Source of the DNA: Bacteroidota bacterium
GTDB lineage: Bacteria; Bacteroidota; Bacteroidia; Bacteroidales; ML635J-15
NCBI GenBank assembly: GCA_029558535.1
Contig: JAKQEK010000362.1
Span: forward strand, 1 to 64,000
Direction: 5' to 3'
DNA: 64,000 nt
Both the position numbers and the translations under genes were made by a program. The notes below the pieces were generated by a model. That model was not told the DNA's origin, searched no databases, and saw nothing but the letters and a program-made list of their open reading frames with translations. This document shows, piece after piece, positions 53,709 to 62,383 of the stretch (positions within the stretch are counted from its first letter, which is position 1; the number at the start of each line of letters is the position of its first letter).

Positions 53709-54353
53709 CTATTTATTCGCATTTTGTTGATAAAATTTACAAAATGCTGATATTCCGCAACTTGAACATTTTGGATTTCTGGCTGTGCAAACATAACGAC
53801 CATGCAATATTAACCAATGATGAGCATCAGGAATATCATTTTCAGGGATATATTTTACTAACTGCTTTTCGGTTTGCAAAACATTTTTTGCATTATTTGT
53901 TAATCCTATCCTTGCCGAAACTCTAAAGACATGAGTATCTACAGGCATTTTTGGCTGACGAAACAATACCGCAGCAATAACATGAGCCGTTTTTCTTCCT
54001 ACTCCCGGTAATTTCTGCAATTCATCAACATCATCAGGAAGTTTGCCATTATACTTTTCTACAAGCATTCTGGATGTTTCGGATAAATGCTTTGCTTTAG
54101 AATTAGGATAAGTGCATGATTTTATATATTCGTATATAACTTCGGGCTCTGCACAACTCATTTTCTGTACATCAGGATAATCAGCAAATAATTTTGGGGT
54201 AATTAAATTAACTCTTTTATCTGTACATTGTGCTGAAAGCATTACAGCAACAAGCAATTGAAAATCATTATTATAGTCTAATTCAGTTTCGGCAATTTTC
54301 ATATTTATCCTAAACCAATTAAGTACATAGTTATATCTATCTCGAATAGTCAT
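53709..54353 (-). CDS. nth: Endonuclease III
   Basis: A 214-residue DNA glycosylase/AP lyase that removes oxidised pyrimidines. The helix-hairpin-helix (LQKLPGVGRKTAHVIAAV) with its catalytic Lys (about residue 120), the catalytic Asp in VDTHVFRV, and the four-Cys iron-sulfur loop at Cys189, 196, 199 and 205 (C-X6-C-X2-C-X5-C) are all present. It lies 54 bases after trxB and 44 before argS on the same strand. Confidence 0.95.
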   Translation of the reverse strand: MTIRDRYNYVLNWFRINMKIAETELDYNNDFQLLVAVMLSAQCTDKRVNLITPKLFADYPDVQKMSCAEPEVIYEYIKSCTYPNSKAKHLSETSRMLVEKYNGKLPDDVDELQKLPGVGRKTAHVIAAVLFRQPKMPVDTHVFRVSARIGLTNNAKNVLQTEKQLVKYIPENDIPDAHHWLILHGRYVCTARNPKCSSCGISAFCKFYQQNANK

Positions 54354-54407
54354 TTATTTTATATAGAATAAAAAAAGTAGTATTAAATAAAAACAAGATT
54401 GATAGAA

Positions 54408-55337
54408 TTATACTTCGGATAAAAACCTTTCGGCATCTTTTGCAGCCATACATCCTGAACCTGCAGCAGTTACAGCTTGCCTGTACATACTATCCTGAAC
54501 ATCGCCACAGGCAAATACTCCCGGCACATTAGTTTTTGTACTACCCTTAATAGTTTTTATATAACCGGCTTCATCTGTTTCCAAATACTCTTTAAAAAGG
54601 CCGGAAACGGGCGTGTGACCAATTGCAACAAAAAATCCATGAATATCAATAACCTTTTCTTCATTGGTTTTATTATTGAGTAGCTTTACTCCTGTAACAC
54701 CTGCACTGTCACCAAGAATTTCGACAGTATTGTGGTTCCAGAGAACTTCAATTTTAGGATTAGCGAGAACTCTATCCTGCATAGCTTTTGATGCTCGTAA
54801 TACATCTCTGCGTACAACCAAATATACTTTGTTGCAAATACCTGCTAAATAGCTTGCTTCTTCAGCTGCAGTATCACCACCACCTACAACAGCGACATCA
54901 CGGTTGCGATAGAAAAACCCATCACATGTTGCACAAGCCGACACTCCTAATCCTTTAAATTTTTCCTCAGATTCAAGTCCCAAATAGTTTGCTGTAGCAC
55001 CGGTAGCAATAATTACAACTTCTGCTTCAATTTCATGCACATTATCGGCGACTACTTTAAATGGTCTTTTAGAAAAATCAACTTTTGTTATATAACCAAA
55101 CCTTACATCAGTTCCAAATCTTTGTGCTTGCTTTTTAAACTGTTCCATCATGATTGGCCCTGCAACACCATCAGGGTATCCCGGAAAATTATCAATTTCA
55201 GTAGTAATTGTCAATTGGCCACCCGGTTGTAAACCTTCATAAACAACAGGACTCATATTTGCTCTGGCTGCATAAATAGCAGCTGTATATCCTGCAGGAC
55301 CTGATCCAATGATCAGACATTTAATTTTCTCACTCAT
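54408..55337 (-). CDS. trxB: Thioredoxin-disulfide reductase
   Basis: A 309-residue flavoenzyme that reduces thioredoxin with NADPH. FAD-binding GSGPAGYTAA, the redox Cys135-Ala-Thr-Cys138 and NADPH-binding VVGGGDTAAEEA, then the C-terminal GVFACGDVQD, are all present. Length is normal. It lies 29 bases after a small DsbD-alpha-like gene, so the two may be co-transcribed, and it supplies reducing power that APS reductase elsewhere in the window would also need. Confidence 0.96.
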   Translation of the reverse strand: MSEKIKCLIIGSGPAGYTAAIYAARANMSPVVYEGLQPGGQLTITTEIDNFPGYPDGVAGPIMMEQFKKQAQRFGTDVRFGYITKVDFSKRPFKVVADNVHEIEAEVVIIATGATANYLGLESEEKFKGLGVSACATCDGFFYRNRDVAVVGGGDTAAEEASYLAGICNKVYLVVRRDVLRASKAMQDRVLANPKIEVLWNHNTVEILGDSAGVTGVKLLNNKTNEEKVIDIHGFFVAIGHTPVSGLFKEYLETDEAGYIKTIKGSTKTNVPGVFACGDVQDSMYRQAVTAAGSGCMAAKDAERFLSEV

Positions 55338-55366
55338 ATTTATACGTAAATTTAATTTAGATTATA

Positions 55367-55819
55367 CTATTCGAATATTTCACAGGAAATATTTTCGGAA
55401 ATCTGAATACACATCCCGTTCTTCTTATTACATGCCTGTCCCTCAATAATAACATTTAACTTTGTAATATCTTTTTTTAGCATAAAATTACACTTAAAAT
55501 CTGCTTTATGAGTGTAACTCATCACATCCATACCAAAAACATCGTCAAACATTTTGTCGGCTACAGAAATCTCTGAAAAAGAAAATGTAAAAACTTTATT
55601 TTCGCTGTCTTCAATACTAAACTCAAGTGGTAATGGACCGCCTTCTCCTATATTCATTCCGTATATATACCAGTCAGAATCTATATCAGCATTAATGACT
55701 AGATTGTAAGATCCATCATCAATCCTACTCACGCTGGTTTTCCATTCAACAATATTTTCCTGTGAAAAGGAAATTAAATAAGCAAAAACAATAATCAGAA
55801 AAAAAACACATCTTTTCAT
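55367..55819 (-). CDS. Stand-alone DsbD-alpha-like secreted protein
   Basis: A 150-residue protein with a signal peptide (YLISFSQ, about residue 20). The mature domain (about 22-150, VEWKTSVSRIDDGSYNLVI, SDWYIYGMNIGEGGPLPLEF) is the N-terminal, periplasmic domain of DsbD, normally fused to a membrane and a thioredoxin domain, here alone. Cys130 and Cys137 (ACNKKNGMCI) correspond to the active pair (spacing 6 residues here; 5 in E. coli DsbD). It may pass electrons to periplasmic partners. It lies 29 bases upstream of trxB on the same strand. Confidence 0.75.
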   Translation of the reverse strand: MKRCVFFLIIVFAYLISFSQENIVEWKTSVSRIDDGSYNLVINADIDSDWYIYGMNIGEGGPLPLEFSIEDSENKVFTFSFSEISVADKMFDDVFGMDVMSYTHKADFKCNFMLKKDITKLNVIIEGQACNKKNGMCIQISENISCEIFE

Positions 55820-55865
55820 AAAGTAAAATTTTGTTTTATAACTGTAAAGATAGCAAATTGTTTAC

Positions 55866-55873
55866 CAAAAATA
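55866..55873 (-). promoter_or_regulatory. -7 element (TATTTTTG) for the DsbD-alpha-like gene
   Basis: CAAAAATA on the plus strand is TATTTTTG on the coding strand, 46 bases before the start. The -33 part was not recognised. Confidence 0.4.
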
Positions 55874-55969
55874 CAAAAAATTAATATTCTAATTTTGAGC
55901 AAACTCAAAACAAACCTGTTAAAAATTAAATATTAGTTTGTAGAAATTCCATAATATCTCATCTTTTCT

Positions 55970-55977
55970 TATATTTG
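55970..55977 (+). promoter_or_regulatory. -7 element (TATATTTG) 5 bases before the AlbA_2 gene
   Basis: TATATTTG followed by CCACC and ATG at 55983. It predicts a transcript starting at or next to the start codon. Confidence 0.6.
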
Positions 55978-55982
55978 CCACC

Positions 55983-56933
55983 ATGAATTTGCCCGATAAA
56001 ATATCAAAAGAGTTTTACAAGGATCTTGTTACCAACAATACTCGTATGCATTCTTCCTTGTTGTTTTTTAGAGGTTCTGATTTTGATTCGGGTTTAAAAA
56101 GCATGACCAAACTGGCAAAAACAATTAGCTCAGTTGCAAACTCAGGGGGAGGCGATATTATTTATGGAATTTCACAAAAAAGAGGCAGAGCTGTAAAATT
56201 TGATTTGGTAACAAAATTCAGTAAAACCTCCGAATGGCTGTTTCATGAAATTCAATCTCAGATAGACCGACCTATTAAAGACATGATTATTGACATATCT
56301 GAATTTGAAAATGATTCAAATTCAAAAATTATACATATTCAAATTCCTGCTAATAATGATCAGCCTCATATGTTTGCTGATTCGAGGTATTACAAATGGC
56401 AAAAAACCAAATGTGTTGTTCTTGATGAATCAGAAGTGAGAATGCTATATGGAAAGCTTAGTGCCTGTGAACTTGAGTTTTTAGGTATTTATAACACTAA
56501 CGGGCTTCCTATTTTAAATGCCGGAAAATATACTGCAATGAGTTTTTATCCAAAATTGCTCATTCGTAATGCAGGAAATATTGTAGAAAAAGACTATAAA
56601 ATTGAAATTTCTTTCCCTGCAAAACTTTATGAAGAAAGTTTCCAGCCACTTCAGGCTCTATTCATAAGACATGATGGCTCGCATGTTGTTTTTGGGAATA
56701 ATGGTAATCATCCTTTGTTTCAGCAGGAAATTTCGACAATGATAGAAGCAAAGATTTCTGTAAATACTGAAAATATTGATATTTTTCTCAAAGAATATAT
56801 GAATATTACATTATATTTCAGCAATGGAATTAAAAAGCACAGCCTAAAACTAAGCGATACCTTAACTTACAATGGGAAAGCTATCCGCAAGGAAGATTTT
56901 ACGACTATTCGTACGTTAACGATGGAGTTATAG
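55983..56933 (+). CDS. AlbA_2 (Schlafen-type) domain protein
   Basis: A 316-residue protein. Residues about 15-160 match the AlbA_2 domain: ISSVANSGGGDIIYGISQKRG with HIQIPANNDQPHMF and RYYKWQKTKC downstream, the usual fold of putative nucleic-acid-binding AlbA_2 proteins. Residues 160-316 are beta-rich (FLGIYNTNGLPILNAG, PKLLIRNAGNIVEKDYKIEI), resembling an Ig-like or receptor-like domain. Many AlbA_2 proteins have an added ATPase or winged helix, absent here. Function is unknown. A short-leader promoter precedes it. Confidence 0.76.
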   Translation: MNLPDKISKEFYKDLVTNNTRMHSSLLFFRGSDFDSGLKSMTKLAKTISSVANSGGGDIIYGISQKRGRAVKFDLVTKFSKTSEWLFHEIQSQIDRPIKDMIIDISEFENDSNSKIIHIQIPANNDQPHMFADSRYYKWQKTKCVVLDESEVRMLYGKLSACELEFLGIYNTNGLPILNAGKYTAMSFYPKLLIRNAGNIVEKDYKIEISFPAKLYEESFQPLQALFIRHDGSHVVFGNNGNHPLFQQEISTMIEAKISVNTENIDIFLKEYMNITLYFSNGIKKHSLKLSDTLTYNGKAIRKEDFTTIRTLTMEL

Positions 56934-57194
56934 GCGGAATTACCTCAGACATTTTTATTAAAATCAGGAGCTTTTGGCGCATATATTTGCTGGTGAGCCT
57001 GCTTTTTGTGGGGGCTGCAAATATTGTGACAAAAGCGACCTCAACGATTGAATTATTTTTATCGATTTTATAAACACTGTTTTATAAACACTGTAAAATA
57101 TAATTATTAAGAAAAAAGACCTCCGCAATACCGAAGGTCTATGTAAACCGTGATTTAAGGATTTATTTTGCCCAAACTCCTTTTTTGGGCCGGT
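56934..57194. other. Convergent intergenic stretch with repeats and hairpins
   Basis: A 14-bp unit (TTTTATAAACACTG) is tandemly duplicated at 57066-57079 and 57080-57093. Downstream of the DPP4 gene there is a 7-bp hairpin (GCCCAAA 57170-57176 with TTTGGGC 57184-57190) and a second hairpin with a T-run (57112-57140), described as a terminator. Confidence 0.65.
57112..57140 (-). terminator. Intrinsic terminator of the DPP4 gene
   Basis: AGACCT (57117-57122) pairs with AGGTCT (57135-57140), with an inner CG/CG pair. On the minus strand it is followed by a run of T (57112-57117). It lies 55 bases past the DPP4 stop. Confidence 0.7.
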
Positions 57195-59384
57195 TTATAA
57201 ATTATTTAAAATAAAGGCTGTCATTTTTCTGTAAAGATGATTGCGTGTATTCCCTCCATAAATTCCATGATCGCAATTCGGATAGTACATAGTTTCAAAA
57301 TCAACATCTGCAGCAATGAGTTTATCAATTATATCTACAGAATTCTGAAAATGAACATTATCATCTGCTGTTCCATGAACAAGCAAAAACTTTCCTTTCA
57401 TCATTTTAACATGATTTATAGGCGAATTATCATCATATCCCGAAGCATTATCCTGAGGTAAGCCATTATATCTTTCAGTATAAATAGAATCATAATAACG
57501 CCAGTTTGTAACAGGAGCAACTGCTATACCTAACTTAAACCATTCGGCACCTAATGTCAGACAAAGACTAGACATATATCCACCATAGCTCCATCCGAAT
57601 ATGCCAATTCTATTTTTGTCAACATATTTCAAACCTCCCAGATATTTTGCAGCTTCAATCTGGTCTAAAACCTCGTATTTACCTAACTGTTCATAGGTAA
57701 CTTGTCTGAATTCTTTGCCCCTTGCTCCCGTTCCTCTATTATCTACAGAAACAATAATATAACCTTTCTGTGCAAGCATTTGCCACCATCCCATATCCCT
57801 GTCCCACGAATTCGTTACCGTTTGAGAACCCGGACCTCCGTATACATACATGAAAACCGGATTATTTTTGCTCTTCATTTTATTTGGTTTTATCATCCAA
57901 CCATTAAGCTCTACTCCATCTTGTGTTTTAAATGTGAAAAATTCTTTTCGGGCAAATTTATAATCTTCGCTTATCTTTTTTACTAATGATTTGTTGGTTT
58001 CAAGTTCACGAATAACCTTGCCGGAATTATCGCAAAGAGTTGTTATATTTGGAGTGTTTGCATCGCTCCAGTCATTGATAAAATATTTAAATCCTTTACT
58101 GAAAGTTGCTTCGTTAGTACCTGTTTTTTCTGTTAAGAGTTTCATATTTTTCCCATCTAAACCAACAGAATAAATTTCACGATTTAGAGGCGATGATTTT
58201 GCAGCCTGAAAATATAACAAACCGCTAACTTCATCTATCCCGTAAAATGCCGTAACTTCCCATTCACCGCTAGTAATTTGTCTAACCTCAGTTCCATTCA
58301 TATCATACAAATACAAATGACGATAACCGCTTGCTTCATGAGAATAAATAAAATGTGAATTATCCTTGAGAAATGTTAAGTCATCATTTATTTCCAAATA
58401 TTTCTCGTCTTCTAAAGTCATAGAAACATCAGATACCCCAGTTTCAGCATTTATTAAATACAATTCATATTTATTTTGTAGTCTATTTAGTTTTACAGCA
58501 GCCAACAAATTAGCATCATTTGTAAACATTAGCCTCGGAATATACATGTCATTTAAATCCCCCATATCGGCAGTTACAGTATTTCCTGTTTCAATATCAA
58601 CAACATGCAAACTAACTTTCGAATTATCCTCCCCGGCTTTTGGATATTTATAATCATAATTAACCGGATATAATTCTCCGTATTGGACAAAACTGAACAT
58701 TTTTACCTCGGATTCATCTGTTTTGAGAAATGCAATTTTCTTACTATCGGCCGACCAATCATAAGCTTTATTATAACTAAACTCTTCTTCATATACCCAA
58801 TCAGGAGCTCCATTAATTATTTTGTTCCATTCGCCGTCCTTGGTTAATTGCAATTCAGGTGCATTTTCTACAGTAATGTCTTTTACATAAATGTTGTTTT
58901 CTCTAACGAATGCAATTTTATTACCATCAGGAGAAAATGAAGCTAATTGCTGTTTTCCGTTTTCAGACAATCTGGTTAAGGTCTTATCAGATAAATTATA
59001 AATAAAATACTCAGCTTTAAACGAGTTTCTATAAATTGGTTCATATTGAAAACTAATAAGCATTTTGGATTCATCTGAACTAAATTCATAATCTAAAATC
59101 CAGTCTAATTCAGGATATTCAAAATCCTTCATAGCAAAAAGAGTTTCAATTTTTTCACCGGTTTCGTAACTGTATTTCACAATTGCGTTTCTGGTCATAT
59201 TAAGATTAGTGTAATGTATCCCGTCATTCATAGATACAATTCCATACACATAATTCTGTCTGAATGTCCCTTTTTTATATAAATCTTCAACAGTAATTTC
59301 TGTTTGAGCAGACACTAAAACTGGAAAAACAATAAAAGCAACAAATATTGCTATGCTTACATTTAAAATCAGACTTTTCTTCAT
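57195..59384 (-). CDS. Dipeptidyl-peptidase IV (S9 family)
   Basis: A 729-residue secreted serine peptidase that removes X-Pro dipeptides. A signal peptide (VLVSAQ, about residue 26) leads to an eight-bladed propeller (about 40-470, with DWVYEEEF, the DPP4 signature). The alpha/beta-hydrolase domain carries Ser599 (GWSYGGY), Asp674 (HGTADDNVH) and His706 (NCDHGIYGG). It lies 11 bases after a DUF4268 gene in the same direction and is followed by a terminator. It probably works in the periplasm, handling peptides from secreted proteases. Confidence 0.95.
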   Translation of the reverse strand: MKKSLILNVSIAIFVAFIVFPVLVSAQTEITVEDLYKKGTFRQNYVYGIVSMNDGIHYTNLNMTRNAIVKYSYETGEKIETLFAMKDFEYPELDWILDYEFSSDESKMLISFQYEPIYRNSFKAEYFIYNLSDKTLTRLSENGKQQLASFSPDGNKIAFVRENNIYVKDITVENAPELQLTKDGEWNKIINGAPDWVYEEEFSYNKAYDWSADSKKIAFLKTDESEVKMFSFVQYGELYPVNYDYKYPKAGEDNSKVSLHVVDIETGNTVTADMGDLNDMYIPRLMFTNDANLLAAVKLNRLQNKYELYLINAETGVSDVSMTLEDEKYLEINDDLTFLKDNSHFIYSHEASGYRHLYLYDMNGTEVRQITSGEWEVTAFYGIDEVSGLLYFQAAKSSPLNREIYSVGLDGKNMKLLTEKTGTNEATFSKGFKYFINDWSDANTPNITTLCDNSGKVIRELETNKSLVKKISEDYKFARKEFFTFKTQDGVELNGWMIKPNKMKSKNNPVFMYVYGGPGSQTVTNSWDRDMGWWQMLAQKGYIIVSVDNRGTGARGKEFRQVTYEQLGKYEVLDQIEAAKYLGGLKYVDKNRIGIFGWSYGGYMSSLCLTLGAEWFKLGIAVAPVTNWRYYDSIYTERYNGLPQDNASGYDDNSPINHVKMMKGKFLLVHGTADDNVHFQNSVDIIDKLIAADVDFETMYYPNCDHGIYGGNTRNHLYRKMTAFILNNL

Positions 59385-59395
59385 TTTTTTAGTTT

Positions 59396-59860
59396 TTATT
59401 TATTTTGTTTAATATAATCATCCATTAAAGGTTTAACTTCATTAAAAACATTTTCAAGTTTTAGCATTTCCGTTGCAAAAAAATTAAAAATCTTTGACCA
59501 ATCGTTTTTATTATAAATATTAACATCATCAAGTTGTGTAAATAATGAACATACCGTTTTACCATTTTCTAGTATCATTTGTTCATCCCAAATCCAATTT
59601 CCGGTCAAATTATCCGCAAACAATGACTCATAATCTTTTAATTTAACAAAAATATCAAATCTCTTTTCCTCACTCCTATTTTCCACACATAACATCACTC
59701 TTGCAAATTCGCGTGTAACATCAAATTTTAATGCAAAATCTTTTATACCTGTATTATAAGTTATCCACTTTCGTTTTGTTCCAATAGATTTGCGAGAAAA
59801 GACATCAAATGCTATCCAAAACTCTTTTCGAATTAATATTGCTTCCTGTTTACTATACAT
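59396..59860 (-). CDS. DUF4268 domain protein
   Basis: A 154-residue soluble protein of the DUF4268 family (KEFWIAFDVFSRKSIGTKRKWITYNTGIKD core and FAREFARVMLC-type helix, here VTREFARVMLCVENRS). Function unknown; homologues are seen alone or in restriction/modification contexts. The ATG at 59860 fits the promoter; a longer frame to 59908 has no support. It is co-transcribed with DPP4 by position. Confidence 0.78.
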   Translation of the reverse strand: MYSKQEAILIRKEFWIAFDVFSRKSIGTKRKWITYNTGIKDFALKFDVTREFARVMLCVENRSEEKRFDIFVKLKDYESLFADNLTGNWIWDEQMILENGKTVCSLFTQLDDVNIYNKNDWSKIFNFFATEMLKLENVFNEVKPLMDDYIKQNK

Positions 59861-59876
59861 TATTTTTTCGTTAAGA

Positions 59877-59884
59877 CAAAAATA
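59877..59884 (-). promoter_or_regulatory. -7 element (TATTTTTG) for the DUF4268-DPP4 operon
   Basis: CAAAAATA on the plus strand is TATTTTTG on the coding strand, 16 bases before the ATG at 59860. Confidence 0.55.
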
Positions 59885-59972
59885 ATTATTCTCTGCAAAT
59901 ATTACCACATTACAACTTAAAGAAAACTTAAAGTTTATTTGTTTTGCTTTATGTTTTTTAAACTGATTAGAC

Positions 59973-59980
59973 TATTTTTG
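59973..59980 (+). promoter_or_regulatory. -7 element (TATTTTTG) for the PBP1C gene
   Basis: TATTTTTG lies 16 bases before the TTG start at 59997, a normal box-to-start distance, which supports that TTG as start. Confidence 0.5.
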
Positions 59981-59996
59981 ATTAATAAAATAAATT

Positions 59997-62372
59997 TTGA
60001 AAAACAGAGCCAAAATAATATTAGTTTCTGCAATTACTTTTTGGGTAGTAGTAATTACACTATTCATTTTTTGTCTGCCCAGGCCACTGTTTGACGATCC
60101 ATACTCTACAGTTGTGCTTGACCGACATGGTGAACTTTTAGGAGTTAAAATATCCCCTGACGGTCAATGGAGATTTCCGGAAACAGCAAAGGTCAGCGAT
60201 AAATTTGAAGCTTGTATTATTGCTTATGAAGATAAGAGATATTATCATCATCCGGGATTTGACCCAATTGCAATAGCAAGAGCTATCAGACAAAATATCA
60301 GCCGAGGAGAAACAGTAAGTGGAGGCTCGACTCTAACTATGCAAACAATCAGACTTTCGAGAAAAGGCAAAGCAAGAACGATATTTGAAAAAGGTATTGA
60401 AGTTATTTTGGCAATTCGTCTCGAACTGGGATATTCGAAAAAAGAAATTCTTAATTTATACGCTTCTCATGCTCCGTTTGGAGGAAATATTGTAGGTATA
60501 GAAGCTGCTGCGTGGAGATATTTTGGTCGCAGTCCTGAAGAATTATCCTGGGCAGAGAATGCTATGCTTGCTGTTCTTCCTAATTCTCCATCAATGATAC
60601 ATACAGCAAAAAATAGAGATTTACTTAAATTAAAAAGAGATAATCTGCTTAACAAGTTATATCAGAATGGTACCATAACAAAAACAGAGTATCAACTAGC
60701 AATTGATGAAGATATTCCCGAACATCCTTTAGCATATCCAATGCATGCTTATCATTTGGTTTGTAGAGCATCAGCCGAATTTTCACATGCTCAATACAAA
60801 ATAAAAACCAGTATTGACTTGTCTATGCAAAAACAAGCAAATGAAATAGTCAATCAATACAATCAGCGATACATTAAGAATAATATTAATAATATCGCCT
60901 GTTTAATTATTGAAGTTGAAACAGGAAACGCAGTAGTATATGTCGCAAATGGTGATATAAATTCTGACATTCCTGAAAAAGCAGTTGATATGATTACTGC
61001 ACAACGAAGTACAGGAAGTATATTAAAGCCATTTCTCTATGCTGCCTCTCTAAGTGCCGGTGAGATTCTCCCCAAAATGCTCTTAAAAGATATCCCTACA
61101 AAAATGGGCAGTTTTTCTCCGGAAAACTTTGAACACGAATATGCCGGAGCGATACCTGCCAACGAAGCATTAGCAAGATCGCTTAATATACCTTTTGTAT
61201 ATATGCTTAAAGAATATGGGATAATGCGATTTTTATACATTCTTAAATGTCTTGATTTGAAATCCATCAACAAAAGTTCTGAACATTACGGACTTTCTCT
61301 GATTTTAGGAGGTGCTGAATCAAGTTTATGGGATATTTGTTCAGCATATGCTTCAATGGCCAGAAGTCTAAAGCACTTTAATTTATTCCAGTCAAGATAT
61401 TCATCATCGGATTATCATACTGCAACTTACCTTAAAGTAGATAAAGAGGATGAAGGTGAAATTAATTTAAAAGAAACAAGTTTTTTATCTGCAGCATCTA
61501 TTTGGTTTAGTTTTGAGGCAATGTCTTCTGTAAATCGTCCGGGACAAGAAAAACAATGGCGTACATTTACATCAAAGCAAAAGGTCGCATGGAAAACGGG
61601 AACAAGTTTCGGTTTTAAAGATGCCTGGTCAATTGCTGTTACTCCCGATTATGTAGTAGGAATCTGGGTAGGAAATGCAACAGGTGAAGGAAGAAATGGA
61701 ATTACAGGATTAAAAGTTGCTGCACCTGTTTTATTCGAAGTATTAAATATTCTACCAAATTACAAATCATGGTTCGAAATGCCTTATGATGAAATGATTT
61801 ACACTACTGTTTGCAAAGAAAGCGGACACTTGGCAGGGCAATTTTGCAACAATATTGATTCAGTGTGGATACCGAAAGCAGGGATTAACTCAGAGGCATG
61901 TCCATATCACAGACTTATAAACCTTGACGCTTCGGGCACAATGCGTGTTAATTCAGATTGCTACCCAATTGAATTGATGCAACAACAATCTTGGTTTATA
62001 TTACCTCCTATTATGGAAGCATATTATCGTATTTCAAATTCTTGGTATCAAACACTTCCCCAATTTCTTGATAATTGTGAAGAAATTACCTTTAAATCTG
62101 GCGAAATTATGGAACTTATTTATCCTAGTCAATTGTCAAGAGTTTATATTCCCGTTAACCTCAGCGGTGACACATTACCAGCAGTGTTTAAAGCAGCTCA
62201 CAGGAACTCTGAAGCTACTATTTACTGGTATATTAATACAAAATATTTCGGCTGCACCAAAAATTTCCATGAAATGGGTTTTAAATTGTCTCCTGGCAAG
62301 TATATATTAACTCTAATGGATGATAAAGGAAATAAAATATCTAAAGAGTTTGGAGTGGTGAGCAGAGAATAA
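59997..62372 (+). CDS. pbpC: Penicillin-binding protein 1C
   Basis: A 791-residue bifunctional peptidoglycan synthase. A membrane helix (about 8-27) is followed by a GT51 transglycosylase (about 55-215) with Glu78 (AYEDKRYY) and GGSTLTMQ. The transpeptidase domain has Ser341-Ile-Leu-Lys344, SLN (395-397) and KTG (533-535). A C-terminal BiPBP_C domain (about 690-785) marks the PBP1C type. The start is TTG: the next in-frame Met is well inside the glycosyltransferase. PBP1C is often beside an alpha-2-macroglobulin gene; none is visible here. Confidence 0.94.
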   Translation: MKNRAKIILVSAITFWVVVITLFIFCLPRPLFDDPYSTVVLDRHGELLGVKISPDGQWRFPETAKVSDKFEACIIAYEDKRYYHHPGFDPIAIARAIRQNISRGETVSGGSTLTMQTIRLSRKGKARTIFEKGIEVILAIRLELGYSKKEILNLYASHAPFGGNIVGIEAAAWRYFGRSPEELSWAENAMLAVLPNSPSMIHTAKNRDLLKLKRDNLLNKLYQNGTITKTEYQLAIDEDIPEHPLAYPMHAYHLVCRASAEFSHAQYKIKTSIDLSMQKQANEIVNQYNQRYIKNNINNIACLIIEVETGNAVVYVANGDINSDIPEKAVDMITAQRSTGSILKPFLYAASLSAGEILPKMLLKDIPTKMGSFSPENFEHEYAGAIPANEALARSLNIPFVYMLKEYGIMRFLYILKCLDLKSINKSSEHYGLSLILGGAESSLWDICSAYASMARSLKHFNLFQSRYSSSDYHTATYLKVDKEDEGEINLKETSFLSAASIWFSFEAMSSVNRPGQEKQWRTFTSKQKVAWKTGTSFGFKDAWSIAVTPDYVVGIWVGNATGEGRNGITGLKVAAPVLFEVLNILPNYKSWFEMPYDEMIYTTVCKESGHLAGQFCNNIDSVWIPKAGINSEACPYHRLINLDASGTMRVNSDCYPIELMQQQSWFILPPIMEAYYRISNSWYQTLPQFLDNCEEITFKSGEIMELIYPSQLSRVYIPVNLSGDTLPAVFKAAHRNSEATIYWYINTKYFGCTKNFHEMGFKLSPGKYILTLMDDKGNKISKEFGVVSRE

Positions 62373-62383
62373 TTAAAATATAC

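Noticed and set aside
57066-57093. A 14-bp unit duplicated in tandem
   Set aside because: Only two copies in a convergent intergenic region with no linked feature; not worth a finding.
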